Assembly: GCF_018143015.1 (NCBI RefSeq)
Contig: NC_054751.1
Span: 32,936,347 to 33,000,346, forward strand
DNA from: Lytechinus variegatus
Taxonomy: Eukaryota; Echinodermata; Echinoidea; Temnopleuroida; Toxopneustidae
Direction: 5' to 3'
DNA: 64,000 nucleotides
A program made the position numbers and the translations under genes. How positions within the stretch are numbered: the stretch's first letter is position 1; every line of letters starts with the position of its first letter. Below, piece after piece: positions 40,101 to 50,709 of the stretch. The notes beneath the pieces were generated by a model. The model was given only the letters and a program-made list of their open reading frames with translations. It did not search any database and was not told the DNA's origin.

Positions 40101-43100
40101 TACAGCAGCTTTGAGAACATAGAAGATTGGTATCAGAAGCTTAAAGATGTTCTCAAGGATGCAGACAAGTTCCCACATGTTGCTCTCGTGGGGAATAAAG
40201 GTAAGTTGATATTAAGTTGTGTATCAACTCAGTCTACTAGCAGTCGCATCTAACGTCATCATAGCTAAACACATTTGGTTTAATATCAGTTTGGTCCAAT
40301 TGTCATTTGGTCTAAATACATTCTTGGGTTACCTGCCCTAATCTAATGCCCACATGGTCTAATATTTTCCCTATGTCTAATCATATTTTCATATAATTTA
40401 TCAGTTATATGACATTTGCTCCAGTGACAATTGCTCTGATGAAAAATCTGCATGTTACAGCAAACATAAAACCTCATCCCCAATACTAAATAACTCCTTA
40501 TCATCATCTTTACATTATGCTGAACAAAAAACTCTGTTACAGTCCTAAAAAATCTAAAAGATTTTATTTTATTTTTGCACAAATAAACCATCAAGTGAAA
40601 TGTGCATTATTTAAAAATCATTAACATTGGATATTTTAATATACTTCTACATATTTCCATTTACGCTATGTGAATAAAACATTAGTGTAGTAGGTTTCAC
40701 GGTACACCATGTATCTTTCTTGGGCAAGTGTTGGTCCTGAAAAGGACTACCCAATCTCGATGTTTCTTGTCGTCCTCAGGAGAAACATCGAGATTGGGTG
40801 GTCCTTTTCAGGACCAACACTTGCCAAAGAAAGATACATGGTGTACTGTGAAACCTACTACACTTTTTCTTCGCCATGGAAACCGTCAGAAGTTACAAGA
40901 ATAAAATATTTATACTTTGCAGTCTACAAAGCCATGCTTAATTCTTTGACAGCTTTACAAAATTCACTCAGTCTCAGTTCTTATATTGTAATTTTGTTCT
41001 GTATCGTACTAGCTGATTTGGAGCATATGAGGACAGTGAAGGCTGAGAAACATCAAAAGTTATGTCAAGAACACAATCTATCTAGCCATTTTGTCTCTGC
41101 AAAGACGGGTGATTCGGTAAGTTCATTTGCCAGCGTTTCCTGTGCCTCTCATCTTAAACACTTCATCACATTTTGTATCTTATCTTACTATTTTTTCATT
41201 GTACTATCTGCATACCCATTTTTCACACCCCTGGTTTTTTTTTTTTAATAGTCAATTTTAGATTATGATATAAGTTATAAACATGTTTGTATATGGTATA
41301 TGTGTTTATACATATTCACAGTAGCTTTATATTTTACATGAGTATGTTTGTGCAACAGATATGATCACTTGTGATTATATCAAGTTCTATCTTGACTTTT
41401 TGTCTCGCCCACCGGAGGTGAAGGCGAGACTTAGGGATCCAAATGTCGTCCGTCCATCACAAATCTAATGACACATAACTCCACAACTGTAAGATGCTTT
41501 TCAACCAAACTTGGATGGTAGGTGGACTTAGGGGACCTGCATCTTATGCTGCAGTCGGAGGTCACATGGTAACATCAAAGGTCATCTTCGGGTCAACATT
41601 AAAGTTTCCGTGCAAGGCTTATATGACAAGTGTTATTCCATCCCAGTCATTTCACAATGAAGTTTCGATACAATTCTGTTGCGTGCCCTCGCAAATCACA
41701 AAATTTCTGGTTATTTTCATAAGTGGGCGAGACACAAGATCGCTTTTGCCTTGTTTATAATTTACATCAGAAATTTAATCCAGATTTTTACAGTACATAA
41801 GCTGTTTTTAATGATATACATACTTCTGTTTCTGTTTATTTGCATGCACTCTTGCTGTTATCAATAGGGATTGTAATTTTCTTCCAAGTCAGTGACTTTT
41901 ATTAAGATTTCCTCGCTGTAGTTAATCAGATGCATTTAACAAATTAGTGTAGTTTGCATTGAAATTGTTTTTATTGTCCCTTTTCCTGTTTCCTATTCAG
42001 TGATATATGAATTCTTCTGTATGAACATGTACAAATGGAGGAACTGTTATTTAGATCATTACTCTGAGTCTCACAAGGAAATAAAAAGTGTCTTTTCCAA
42101 AGTGGTATTTTACTCCGTAATGAATGTATTTGTATTTGAGAAAGATGTTAGTACTTGTAAATGATCTAATGACCGATGTAATTGAAGCCTTCATTGAGAT
42201 GGCAATCAAACTCAAGGTAGTTTAGAGCTGTCATAGCCAATTTGTTTTCAGACATTTAGCTGGAATTCTTAGCTTTGTAGTTTTAGTCGATGCTAAAGCA
42301 CTTATGCCTCTTAATCAGAATGTTCATTATAATTTAGTTTTTATTGTACATATGCATCAAATAGATGGTTATTGGGATAAATACTGCTTGAAACATCAAT
42401 GTACAGTATTGCTCTAAGTTAACATTTTGCAATCAAAATGACTATACAGTGCGTATAAAAAAAAGGGACAGATTTGGAAAGTCTATAAAATTTTGGTTTC
42501 AAATTATGATCTCTATATTTTCGAGTCAATAGGTGCCCAGGGGCCTGTTGCATAAAAATTTTTACCTGAGAAAACTCAGGTTGTTTTTACCGGAGTTTTT
42601 GCCCTGTGTTAAAGTCAATGGCAGAAATCAGACTAACCTTAATTTCCAGATTTTTTACCAGAGTTTTCTCAGGTAAAAAAATTTATGCAACGGGTCCCTG
42701 AAGTCTTATCCTTCAAATGCCAATAAAATAATTTAGTTTCATTCATGCTTGAGCGACCACGGAATGTTTTTGTGTGGGGTTAAAAAGGAGGCTTGCGCCA
42801 AAATGGCATAAAATGATAAATATGATGGTCGGACATCTTGCTAATCAGCAGACTTCCTCTTAACCTTTTCATTATTTCTGCCATAATTTTCGAATTATCC
42901 ACTCAAAATTAATTTCCAAATCTACTTATTTGCTTGAATATTTCTGCTGTTGTTCCATTTTAATGTTCTCTTTTAGCTTTGAATGATCCTTTAGGCAAGA
43001 ACAATTTTTTTCGTAAACCGAAGTTTCGGAGAGCGTGTTTTTTTTCAAATGCTTTCATTGTGTGCTACAAAGGTGATGGTGCCTTTGAACAGTGGCATAC

Positions 43101-45617
43101 TGATGGATGGGTACTCAGGGTGCCCCCCACCAAAAAAAAAAATCATGACCAAAAAAAATTGGAAAGAAAAATAACAAAATACATAGAGCGTGAAATATAT
43201 CATTTACTGCATATTATGTCAAAATCACTAAATATTGGATATTTTGATTGAAAAAGTGGAAATTTTTGCTTGCTCGCTTCACAACTTTTTAATACATTTT
43301 ACCCGATCTGACATATCTTTATTTTGTTATGATTAGCCAAAAGTCCAATCATCAAATTTCTCATTTCTGCCATTTTGGCACAAGCCTCTTTTTGAACCCT
43401 CTACAAAAACGTCCCGTGTTCACTCAAGCATGAACAAAATTTATTTTTTTAAATGGCATTTGAAAGATAAGATCTTAGAGCATCTAATAATATCAAAATA
43501 TAGATATCATAATTTGAAACAAATCTTTTATAGACTTTTCAAAGTTGTCCCGTTTTTGTCTCACCTGCATAGTAGAGTGAGACTATAGGCGCCGCTTTTC
43601 CGGCGGCGGCGTCAACATCAAATCTTAACCTGAGATTAAGTTCTTGAAATGACATCATAACTTAGAAAGTATATGGACCTAGTTCATGAAACTTGGCCAT
43701 AAGGTTAATCAAGTATTACTGAACATCCTATTAGAGTTTCATGTCACATGACCAAGGTCAAAGGTCATTTAGGGTCAATGAACTTAGACCATGTTGGAGG
43801 AATCAACATCAAAATCTTAACCTGAGTTTAAGGGTTTAAAATGTCACCATAACTTAGAAAATATATGGACCCAGTTCATTAAACTTGGATATAAGATTAA
43901 TCAAGTATCACTGAACATCCTGCATGAGTTTCACATCACATGACCAAGGTCAAAGGTCATTTAGGGTCAATGAACTTTGGCCAAATTGGGGGTTTCTGTT
44001 GAATTCCCATCATAACTTTGAAAGTTTATGAATCTGATTCATGAAACTTAGACATAATAGTAATCAAGCATCACTGAACATTTTGTGCAAGTTTCAGGTC
44101 TCATGATTAAGGTCAAAGGTCATTTAGGGTCAATGAACTTTGGCCAAATCGGCCAAAGTAGAGTACTGGGTAATCAAGTATCACTGAACATCCTGTGCGC
44201 ATTTCAGGTCACATGACCAAGGTCAAAGGTCAATGAACTTTGGCCGAATTGGGTGTATCTGTTGAATTACCATCATAACTTTGAAAGTTTATTGATCTGA
44301 TATATGAAACTTGTACATAAGAGTAAACAAGTATCACTGAACATCCTGTGCGAGTTTCAGGTCACATGATCAAGGTCAAAGGTCATGTAAGGTCAATGAA
44401 CTTTGGCCATGTTGGGTTTTTGTTGAATAACCATCATATCTCTGTAAGTTTATTGGTCTAGTTCATAAAAAGTGGACATAAGAGTAACCATGTATCACTG
44501 AACATCTTGTGCGAGTTAGAGTAGTTTTCAAATTCAGCACGGCTGCTATATTGAACCGCGTGATGCAGGTGAGACGGCCAGAGGCATTCCACTTGTTTTC
44601 TTATACGCACTGTAGTTATGCCTGTACTGTAGTAAAGACCCTTTTTTTTTCAATATTCATGATAGATGGGTTGGTATATATATCCCATCTCCTCATTCAA
44701 TTGTAGCTGATATTAATAACCTTATGAAAATGTTTTCTATCTTGAAATGCAGGTGAATTTATGTTTCCAGAAAATAGCTGCTGATATACTAGGGATCAAA
44801 CTCACTAAAGCTGAAATCCAAAACAACACTGTATCCTTATGCTTTTAATCCATTGAGATGTGTATTTATGAGATAATTTGTATTACTTTATTCAAATGTT
44901 CTTGTACCTGCTATGGAGATTTTAATTGTTCTATTTGTTTATAATTATGATGGAGATAAGTTGATGTTGGTTGCACACATTTAGTTCAATATTAGAATAG
45001 TTTATAACCATAAAATATTTATTGAATATTGATATTTACTCAAAGCGTACCTACATGTATTAGAGCAAAATGATTTATGCAGAATGGACCCTCAGTCCTG
45101 AAGTCCATTTGAGGGATTGAAAAAAGTAATAAAGATGAAAATTATTGTGACAATGATGATGATAGTGATAATGAAGACCAAAAATGTTAATGATGATTCT
45201 AATAATGATGATCATTTTACAGCCTTCTACTGATAATGATGGTAATACGAATAATGATGACAACGATAAGGATGTATTGAGGATGATGATATTAATGTTG
45301 ATGATAATTTACAGGAAACAAATGGTAATAGATTTGGCTACTTATACAGCACAGTGGTGCATCTTCCATTGAGTTGCTTTGTATTGATGGGCATTTTCAT
45401 GGTAACTGATGTTACACAGCACAATTTTACACACAAAATTGTGCTGTGTAACATCAGTTACCGTGAAAATGCCCTTATGATGAATGTGATCATTTCCTTG
45501 ACTCTAATCTTCTCAACACAGCGAGTTGTCAAAGCTGAAGTACTCAAATCAAGAGAGGAGCCTGTACCAAGACCGATGTCATCACACACGCGGAGTTCAA
45601 TGTGTTCTGTCATGTGA
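31190..45617 (+). CDS. RAB28: RAB28, ciliary/periciliary Rab-like GTPase, seven coding exons
   Basis: Exons: 31190-31270, 36489-36585, 39635-39723, 40071-40200, 41013-41116, 44753-44830, 45522-45617; product 224 residues (human 221). Seen: [11 protein letters not shown] start, P-loop GDGASGKT (21-28), [10 protein letters not shown] switch I, the RAB28-specific [12 protein letters not shown] (69 onward; GGQ instead of AGQ), [28 protein letters not shown] (131 onward), SAKTGDS (161 onward), [10 protein letters not shown], and a C-terminal SSMCSVM. CSVM is a CaaX box; Met in the last place predicts farnesylation, as for vertebrate RAB28. RAB28 associates with cilia and, in worm work, with BBSome function. 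The final intron (44831-45521) has U12-type splice signals. Introns 1, 2, 4, 5 and 6 contain the hairpins and transposons listed separately. Confidence 0.98.
31343..31373. repeat. GC-rich perfect hairpin in RAB28 intron 1
   Basis: GCTCCGGCCCGCT, five-base loop CCGCT, then AGCGGGCCGGAGC: a 13-bp perfect stem in AT-rich surroundings, 73 bp after exon 1. The same GCTCCGGCCCGC motif recurs at about 32765. Confidence 0.85.
31438..31851. repeat. Long inverted repeat in RAB28 intron 1
   Basis: Arm 1 (about 31438-31553) and arm 2 (about 31736-31851) are inverted copies: GGGGAAAAATAAATTATGCA / TGCATAATTTATTTTTTCCC and CTGACATCGAGGCACAAACT / its inverse CAGTTTGTGCCTCGATGTCA. The ~180-bp spacer has no gene. 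Likely a MITE or fold-back remnant. Confidence 0.8.
32787..33003. mobile_element. MITE family B, copy 2
   Basis: Reads TATACCCAGTTGTTGTGTGT, GTTAGGAAATATTATAAAGA and AAACTGTCTGGACATGCG. It aligns across its length, in reverse, with 17771-17995. Located in RAB28 intron 1. Confidence 0.75.
33432..33962. repeat. Direct duplication of a ~155-bp block
   Basis: 33432-33590 and 33806-33962 share GCGCCGGATGGGTGAAGATA, AATTGGGGTGATTTTTCTTC and TTTTAGCTGCATGTTCCATG with few differences. Each copy contains a good acceptor-like TTCTTTTTAG, but the sequence after it does not match RAB28. Confidence 0.8.
34735..36140. repeat. Direct repeat pair (34735-34873 and 36000-36140)
   Basis: Both copies read AACGCTTAATCTAC … TCTGATCATTAAT … ATATGAAACTCGTCCTGTCA … CTTGTAAAGAGGCAGCCACA. 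They are ~140 bp each, same orientation, 1.27 kb apart in RAB28 intron 1, possibly the LTR-like ends of a lost element or a local duplication. Confidence 0.75.
37780..38105. repeat. G/C-tract repeat, copy 2
   Basis: Repeating AAAAAGGGGTTATCAACC-like and CAGGACCCCCC units, ending CCCCCCGCTTCCGCTGCC; inverse of the sequence at 29520-29716. Confidence 0.5.
38191..38865. mobile_element. MITE family A, one full (38191-38655) and one partial copy
   Basis: AGGTCAAGTCCACCTCAG at the left and GGTGGACTTATTCTTTAAAG at the right are inverted ends. A second partial copy begins directly after it (GGCGAGTCCACCTCATG) and fades near a G-tract at 38810. Confidence 0.8.
40684..40864. mobile_element. Near-perfect 84-bp-arm hairpin (MITE-like) in RAB28 intron 4
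   Basis: The arms 40684-40767 and 40781-40864 pair with about three mismatches around a 13-base loop. Outer ends AGTGTAGTAGGTTTCAC / GTGAAACCTACTACACT. The long open frame reported across it is an artefact that runs into exon 5. Confidence 0.93.
41403..41745. mobile_element. Small element with GTCTCGCCCA…TGGGCGAGAC ends
   Basis: GTCTCGCCCACCGGAGGTGA at the left and GTGGGCGAGACACAAGAT at the right are inverted ends. The interior (AACTCCACAACTGTAAGATG, AGGTCACATGGTAACATCAA) has the same style as the GTCTCACCTGC family at 43553-44600 and is probably a distant relative. Confidence 0.6.
42543..42708. mobile_element. Palindromic MITE family C, copy 2
   Basis: GCCTGTTGCATAAAAATTTT … AAATTTATGCAACGGGTCC with inner TACCTGAGAAAACTCAGG arms; same family as 25207-25365. 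Inserted in the left arm of the 42447-44612 element. Confidence 0.82.
43553..44600. mobile_element. GTCTCACCTGC element carrying DR1 motifs, copy 1
   Basis: Ends TTTTTGTCTCACCTGCAT and GCAGGTGAGACGGCCAGAGG; interior built of diverged ~130-180-bp tandem units, each with CATAACTT.GAAAGT, ATGAAACTTGG, TCACTGAACATCCTG and GGTCAAAGGTCA. Exact AGGTCAAAGGTCA occurs at 43755, 43947, 44110, 44220 and 44373. A full inverse copy is at 60109-61378 and a partial one at 46929-47455. No ORF. Confidence 0.85.
44831..45521 (+). other. U12-type (minor spliceosome) intron, last intron of RAB28
   Basis: The donor right after exon 6 is GTATCCTT, the exact minor-spliceosome 5' consensus. The 3' side has TTCCTTGAC at 45494-45502, a full match to the U12 branch-site consensus TTCCTTRAY, with the presumed branch A (45501) 20 nt before the AG (45520-45521). 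No good polypyrimidine tract separates branch site and AG. The exon join gives [15 protein letters not shown], as in vertebrate RAB28. Confidence 0.88.
45389..45474. repeat. 40-bp-arm hairpin next to the U12 branch site
   Basis: Arms 45389-45428 and 45435-45474 pair with one mismatch around ACACAC. It ends 20 bases before the U12 branch site of RAB28. Size and near-perfect stem resemble both a tiny MITE and a microRNA precursor; nothing in the sequence decides between them. Confidence 0.93.
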
Positions 45618-45640
45618 CATTGTCATGTGACACTGTATTT

Positions 45641-45646
45641 AATAAA
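45641..45646 (+). promoter_or_regulatory. Candidate RAB28 poly(A) signal
   Basis: AATAAA 24 bases after the RAB28 stop codon, implying a very short 3' UTR if used. Later signals may also exist. Confidence 0.45.
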
Positions 45647-46305
45647 CTCTCGAGCTAAGAGAATACATGCATTTTGAGAGCAATGAAGGTCTTTGATCGT
45701 TCTTTTATGAAGAATGATCGGCAATGGCTTACTGCTGTCTTGCATCCGACCATTACATAAGGGGCGCCCTCTTGTGAGATGATGGAAAGATGTTGGCTTG
45801 TCGTTACCATGTTCTCAAGATCGACAAGGATCTCATCTTCATCGTTTATTTATTATTTTCTACCCATGATTTGATCAGCGTTTCAATCACTGCCTTACAT
45901 GAAGGTCTTAATTATCTCAGTCATGAGGTCCATCTCATTTTCATCGTCAGTGAAGTGATGTCATACTTGAAGACAAGCTTGTCCATTGAGCAACTTCAAT
46001 TTCAGTGAACAGTACATCAGCCTGTTGACTACTGAATCATGGAATTCCTATTGGATTTGGACGGGGATCGCCCACTTCCATTAGACAATAGGTTAACTAG
46101 TTTAATACGTGAAATGGATGATGTTTTTGTTCTCATGTTGAACCTTATTTCAGTCAATTGCAGACCTTTAGGAGTCTTGGCTCAGATATCTCTATGAAAT
46201 GAGAAGCTCAAAGCGACTTTGTATATTGATATCAGTATCATCTTGGAATCGTTACAGCTAGCTCACAAATAAGCACTTTGTCAGTGACATATTGGCTCCA
46301 ATTCA

Positions 46306-46727
46306 CAAAGGTGGTTCTAAAACCCATGGTTGAGTCCATGGTTTATGCAGATTTCCTGTAAAAAGTACGCTTAATTTAGCGCGTATCGGGTGCGTGTATA
46401 AAAAATTCCAGTGCTGATGCGCACTTTTGTCACAGTGCGCCAAATTGACGCCTGTTACCATGGTAAGATACGCCATTTTATTCATGAGTCCACAGTTTGA
46501 AGATTGGACTCATGACTAAAAACAGTGGACTCATGAATAAAATAGCGTGGATGACTACAGCAACAGACATCAATTTGGAGCACTATGACAAAAGCGCGCA
46601 TCAGCATTGGACATTTTTTAAACATGCGCCCGATACGCACTAAATTAAGCGTAACTTATACCAGAAATTTGCATAAACCATGAATTCAACCGTGGATTTT
46701 TGAAACCACCTTTGTGTATTCAGGCCA
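46306..46727. mobile_element. MITE family F, copy 1 (about 420 bp, palindromic)
   Basis: AATTCACAAAGGTGGTT … AACCACCTTTGTG ends, with inner CATGGTTTATGCAGATTT and CGCTTAATTTAG.GCGTATCG blocks in inverse on the other side. Copy 2 is at 53359-53757. Confidence 0.88.
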
Positions 46728-46928
46728 TTGTGAAAAACACATTAAAAGATTTTCTCCCCCAGTTGAAGGGGACGGGGGGGGGGGGGGGGGGTGATAAATC
46801 AGGTAAATTACTATTTTTGTTTTTTCATTGTTTATATTTGATCATTGATTGTAGGGAAAAAAAATGCATTCCTGTTTTAATGTGCCATATAAATACATTT
46901 ATCACTTTGTTTTTAATTTGTCTTTGTC

Positions 46929-47455
46929 TAACTTAGAAAGTATATGGATCTAGTTCTTGAAACTTGGACACAAAAGTAATCAAGCATCAGTGAATATCCT
47001 GCATGAATATCAGGTCACATGACCAAGTTCAAAGGTCATTTAGGGTTGAAGAACTTGGTGCCATGTTGGGATATTTGTTGATTTGCCATCATAAGTTTAA
47101 ATGTTTATGGATCTAGTTCATGAAATGTGGACATAAAGGTACTGGTAATCAAGTATCACTGATCGTCTTGCACAAGTCTTCGGTCACACGATCAAGGTCA
47201 AATCTCCTTTTGGGTAAATGAATGTAGTTTTTTATCATCATATTAATGGTGTTTTTTTTGTGAATGATTATTCTACAGTTGGATGATCTTTGAAATTGTC
47301 CATGGTGGAGAGAATAATGGAGGTTTTTACGGACTACACATATGGTGTTTATGGTAAAAAACCTCCATAATTCTAGAGTCATTTTCAAAGGAAGCACTGC
47401 TGCGATATTGAAATGCGTAATGCAGGCGAGACTGACAGGCGCTCCACTTGTTGTT
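46929..47455. mobile_element. DR1-element family, partial copy
   Basis: Starts inside the unit (TAACTTAGAAAGTATATGGA) and ends GCAGGCGAGACTGACAGGC, CTCCACTTGTTG, equivalent to the right end of 43553-44600. Its one DR1 site is altered (AAGTTCAAAGGTCA). Confidence 0.75.
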
Positions 47456-48430
47456 TTATTGAAGTATTCTTTTTTCTATATTTCTTGATGTCCACATTTT
47501 CCTATGTTAATTGCAAAATTGTTTCAAGGGAGAAGCTGTAGTTCCATGTGTTATAGCCTATAGAATATCTAAAATTATGGGTGATATGATTATTGAAATT
47601 TATAGTAATGGTTAGATATGTCATTCACTCTTTTCTGTCTGACAAGTATTCAATGCTCATTAATTCAATTCATCTTGTTTTTAATACTCTTTCTATTCAA
47701 TTTAAAACCAAAGCCAAATGCAAGTACTCCTTTTTCTGGCTCCAATATGTTTTAATGTTGTCAGCATTCATTCATTTTTAAAATTATTTTTAGGAGCATA
47801 TTGTTATAGTTTCAGCTGTGTGCAATCTTATTCTCTTTGCTTCTTTGATTGTGAAATTATGTTTATTTGAGTACTTAAACCAACTGCATACCTTGAAGTA
47901 CTAGTAAGGACAGAATAGGATTCATATTCTGCTTATAAATCTATTTTAGTACTATTCAATTCATCTGTGTGTGTCTTAAAAGCTGATAAGCAGAAAATTC
48001 TAATATCGCTAATGGACCAATATTCAAGAATTTGTCATTTGAATAAACGGAAAGAATTAGATTGACTGTTGCCTTGTTAAATTGCAACTATTTATCACAT
48101 GGTTTGCTATTGCATTAACTTGTTATTTGTATGTCAAAGGCCCAAGAAAGTAAAAGACCTTTTTCTATTCATCGTACCATTATACAACAAAAGTATGATC
48201 GGTCAACTTTCCTGTCATAAATGGGTATATTTTGATTATTTTATCGTTATATTTTTCATAACTTTAGTATGCATGGAACTTGTTTATAGATTATTATCTT
48301 TCTAAATATCCATCTGAAAGCAATTTTGTAAGCTCAAACCAGTTTATTGAGATCACAGACATCTATTGTGAACACATCTTATGTTTTTTGTTAATTGCTT
48401 TTGTTCAATGCATATGAATTATGTACACTT

Positions 48431-49027
48431 AAAGGGGAATCCAGCCTTGGCCATAAAATGTTGTGTTGGGAAGGAGAAAAATAAATTAAACAGAATGGTG
48501 AAAGTTTGAAAGAAATTGGACAAGCAATAAGAAAGTTATAGCTGCTTTAAAATTGAGATCACTAATACTATGTAGATTTCAAATTGGCAACTGGGTAAGT
48601 AAATTATGACAAGGGGCAAGGACAACTTTCCCATAGGCCATGTACTTTATTATCAGGGATTTGTGGTTTTCTCCTAAGTACCCATTCCCCTGGGGCAGTA
48701 ATCTAAATATAACCCATGTAGTATATTGTTTTATGTCCTCATGAAAGAAAAATATAATTTGAAATAAAACTTTTGGGGAAAATGACATTTTAGCCATGAT
48801 ATGTATTGGAGTACATGGAAGAGTAGTCCTTGCCTTACATCACTATGACATCCCATATGCGGCCAATTTGAAATCTCCATGGGTATAGTGATTACCAATA
48901 TTTACAACTTTTAAAAATTCATATCTCTCTTTTTGTCCAATATTGTTCAAACTTTCACCTATCAACTTGTCTGATTTTTCTTTTCCTTATAAAAACAAGT
49001 TTTTATTTGGGTTGGATTCCCCTTTAA
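48431..49027. mobile_element. MITE family G, copy 1 (about 600 bp)
   Basis: AAAGGGGAATCCAGCC at the left and GGTTGGATTCCCCTTTAA at the right are inverted ends. Inside are TGAAAGTTTGAAAGAAATTG and the inverse near the right. Copy 2 is at 52126-52703. Confidence 0.85.
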
Positions 49028-49199
49028 GGAGATTAATTACATTACATGTGTGTGTTAATCTTTTGGTGCTTTTTTGTTCAAAAATTCCAAATATACCATA
49101 GCTTCATTGTTGAAAATTATTTTACAAAATAGCTGTCACATTGCATGAAAATTCATCATTTTTATCCTAATATCAACAGGGCAATATGCATTTGAGTGT

Positions 49200-49325
49200 G
49201 ATGAACTGGGAACATGGGAAACGTTTCATCATCTGACAACTTTCCTTGAATATGATTGGCTGATTGTCACTGTTACTATGGTAACTTTTGGATAAAACAT
49301 CCTACAAGTCCTTTCATGAAATGCT
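49200..49325. repeat. Interspersed repeat family D copy
   Basis: TCTGACAACTTTCCTTGAAT, GTTACTATGGTAACTTTTGG and CCTTTCATGAAATGC match 4425-4600 and 58585-58735. Confidence 0.65.
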
Positions 49326-49564
49326 CAGCCTGTGAAGTCATTTCTCAAACACATTTGATCGTATTTTCTTATTAAAAGCCTGGGTGTATGTAAAAAATCA
49401 CTTTTTAGACAACTTTTTCAATGCAAGATTAAAGTAATTTGTAATTGGTGAATCAGTTTGCAAATGGCACTCAAAAGAAGTGTGGTCTGAGTAAACATAT
49501 GGTTAAGTTGATGCGATGAGAATGTGGATTTTGTTTTATATATATATATTAATTATACACTAAA

Positions 49565-49889
49565 CCAGGCTTGTATTTTGAAGTCTGGTTTAACTTAGGC
49601 AATGGTATTACTGTGTTAAATTTGTGGGAAGCCAGAAATTTCCAAATTGCATTTGCACTTCATGTTTCCTATATATCTTTACATGGCTTTTTCATCACAA
49701 TTTGATGATGAAGAGAAAGCATATTTCAGTTATTATTCAGAGTCAGTTATGAGTGATCTGAGAGTGAAATGAGCCGACAATGTGAACTTGTACTGTTAAA
49801 GTTACCTGTCACAATTGGCTTTCCATAGTTAAATCACAAATTTAGACCAGAGTTTAAATCAAACCTGAGTTCAGGATACAAGCCTTAGT
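49565..49889. mobile_element. MITE family E, copy 2
   Basis: CAGGCTTGTATTTTGAAGTC at the left and GAGTTCAGGATACAAGCC at the right are inverted; matches 6050-6368. Confidence 0.7.
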
Positions 49890-50709
49890 GCTTCTGTAAA
49901 CAAACAACACTGAATAGAGTGATACAAACTGTGGAAGAGAATCTCAAATTTTAATGAAATGTGAAACAAAGATTGTTCTTTTGAATCTCAAAATCTATTA
50001 TCAGCGATTTGCACGTCAAGTGCAAAAATAATCTCAAATGACTAATTTGGAGTGGTGTTAACTGTAATTTCTATACTTAGTTCATGCTCAGAATTTTACT
50101 AGAAGTGATAAGAATTAATTTCAGAAGTATGGAAATATTAATGCCAAAGGTCTTGGTTGTGCATGTAGTTCTGATTTTGGCTTCTGCATTTCTGTAACGT
50201 ATCATTGCAAATTATTTTTTCCCTGTATTCTTGTTGTGTAGGTGAAGAAAAGAAGAAAAATAGCAAGTTCTGACTAGTACACACAAAATACTCATGTAAA
50301 TAAATGTATATGAAAATATGCTATTATTATTTGTACATAATAGAAACCTTTATGAATTCTAACAATGATGTATAGAATTATGAGAATGTAATTTTACTGA
50401 TTTGATCATTCTTGTATATGGGTTTATATACTTCACATGTTTTTGTGTTTCGATCTATGTACCATAACCATTTTATATGTTTGAACACATTCTCACTTTT
50501 GTGTAGTTTTGTTTTAGCAAGTGTATTCATTAGACAAAGTTCCTTTCACCGTGATAGTGTATTTATAATTTTCAGGGATTCTCATATATTTTCAACAGTC
50601 TGTTTTACTGTTCTCTGCATTTTTTTCATCAGAATAAAGTCTCATGATAGCAAGAAAGAACATTAGGTTTTTTAACAGTTTGAATATAACAGATATATGG
50701 CCAACTTCG

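Larger units (their letters stand above)
42447..44612. mobile_element. Tc1/mariner-type MITE split by two later insertions
   Basis: CAGTGCGTATA at the left (after TA) and TATACGCACTG at the right (before TA) are inverted ends with TA target duplication. Inward, AAAGTCTATAAAA, TTTCAAATTATGAT and TTCATGCTTGAG blocks also occur in inverse on the right side (43430-43557), so the arms are about 250 bp. MITE C (42543-42708) is inserted in the left arm and the DR1-rich element (43553-44600) in the right arm, a few bases from the end. Confidence 0.82.

Noticed and set aside
40709-41248. 179-residue plus-strand ORF
   Set aside because: It starts inside a hairpin MITE and runs through RAB28 exon 5 and both intron edges; the real coding part is only 41013-41116.
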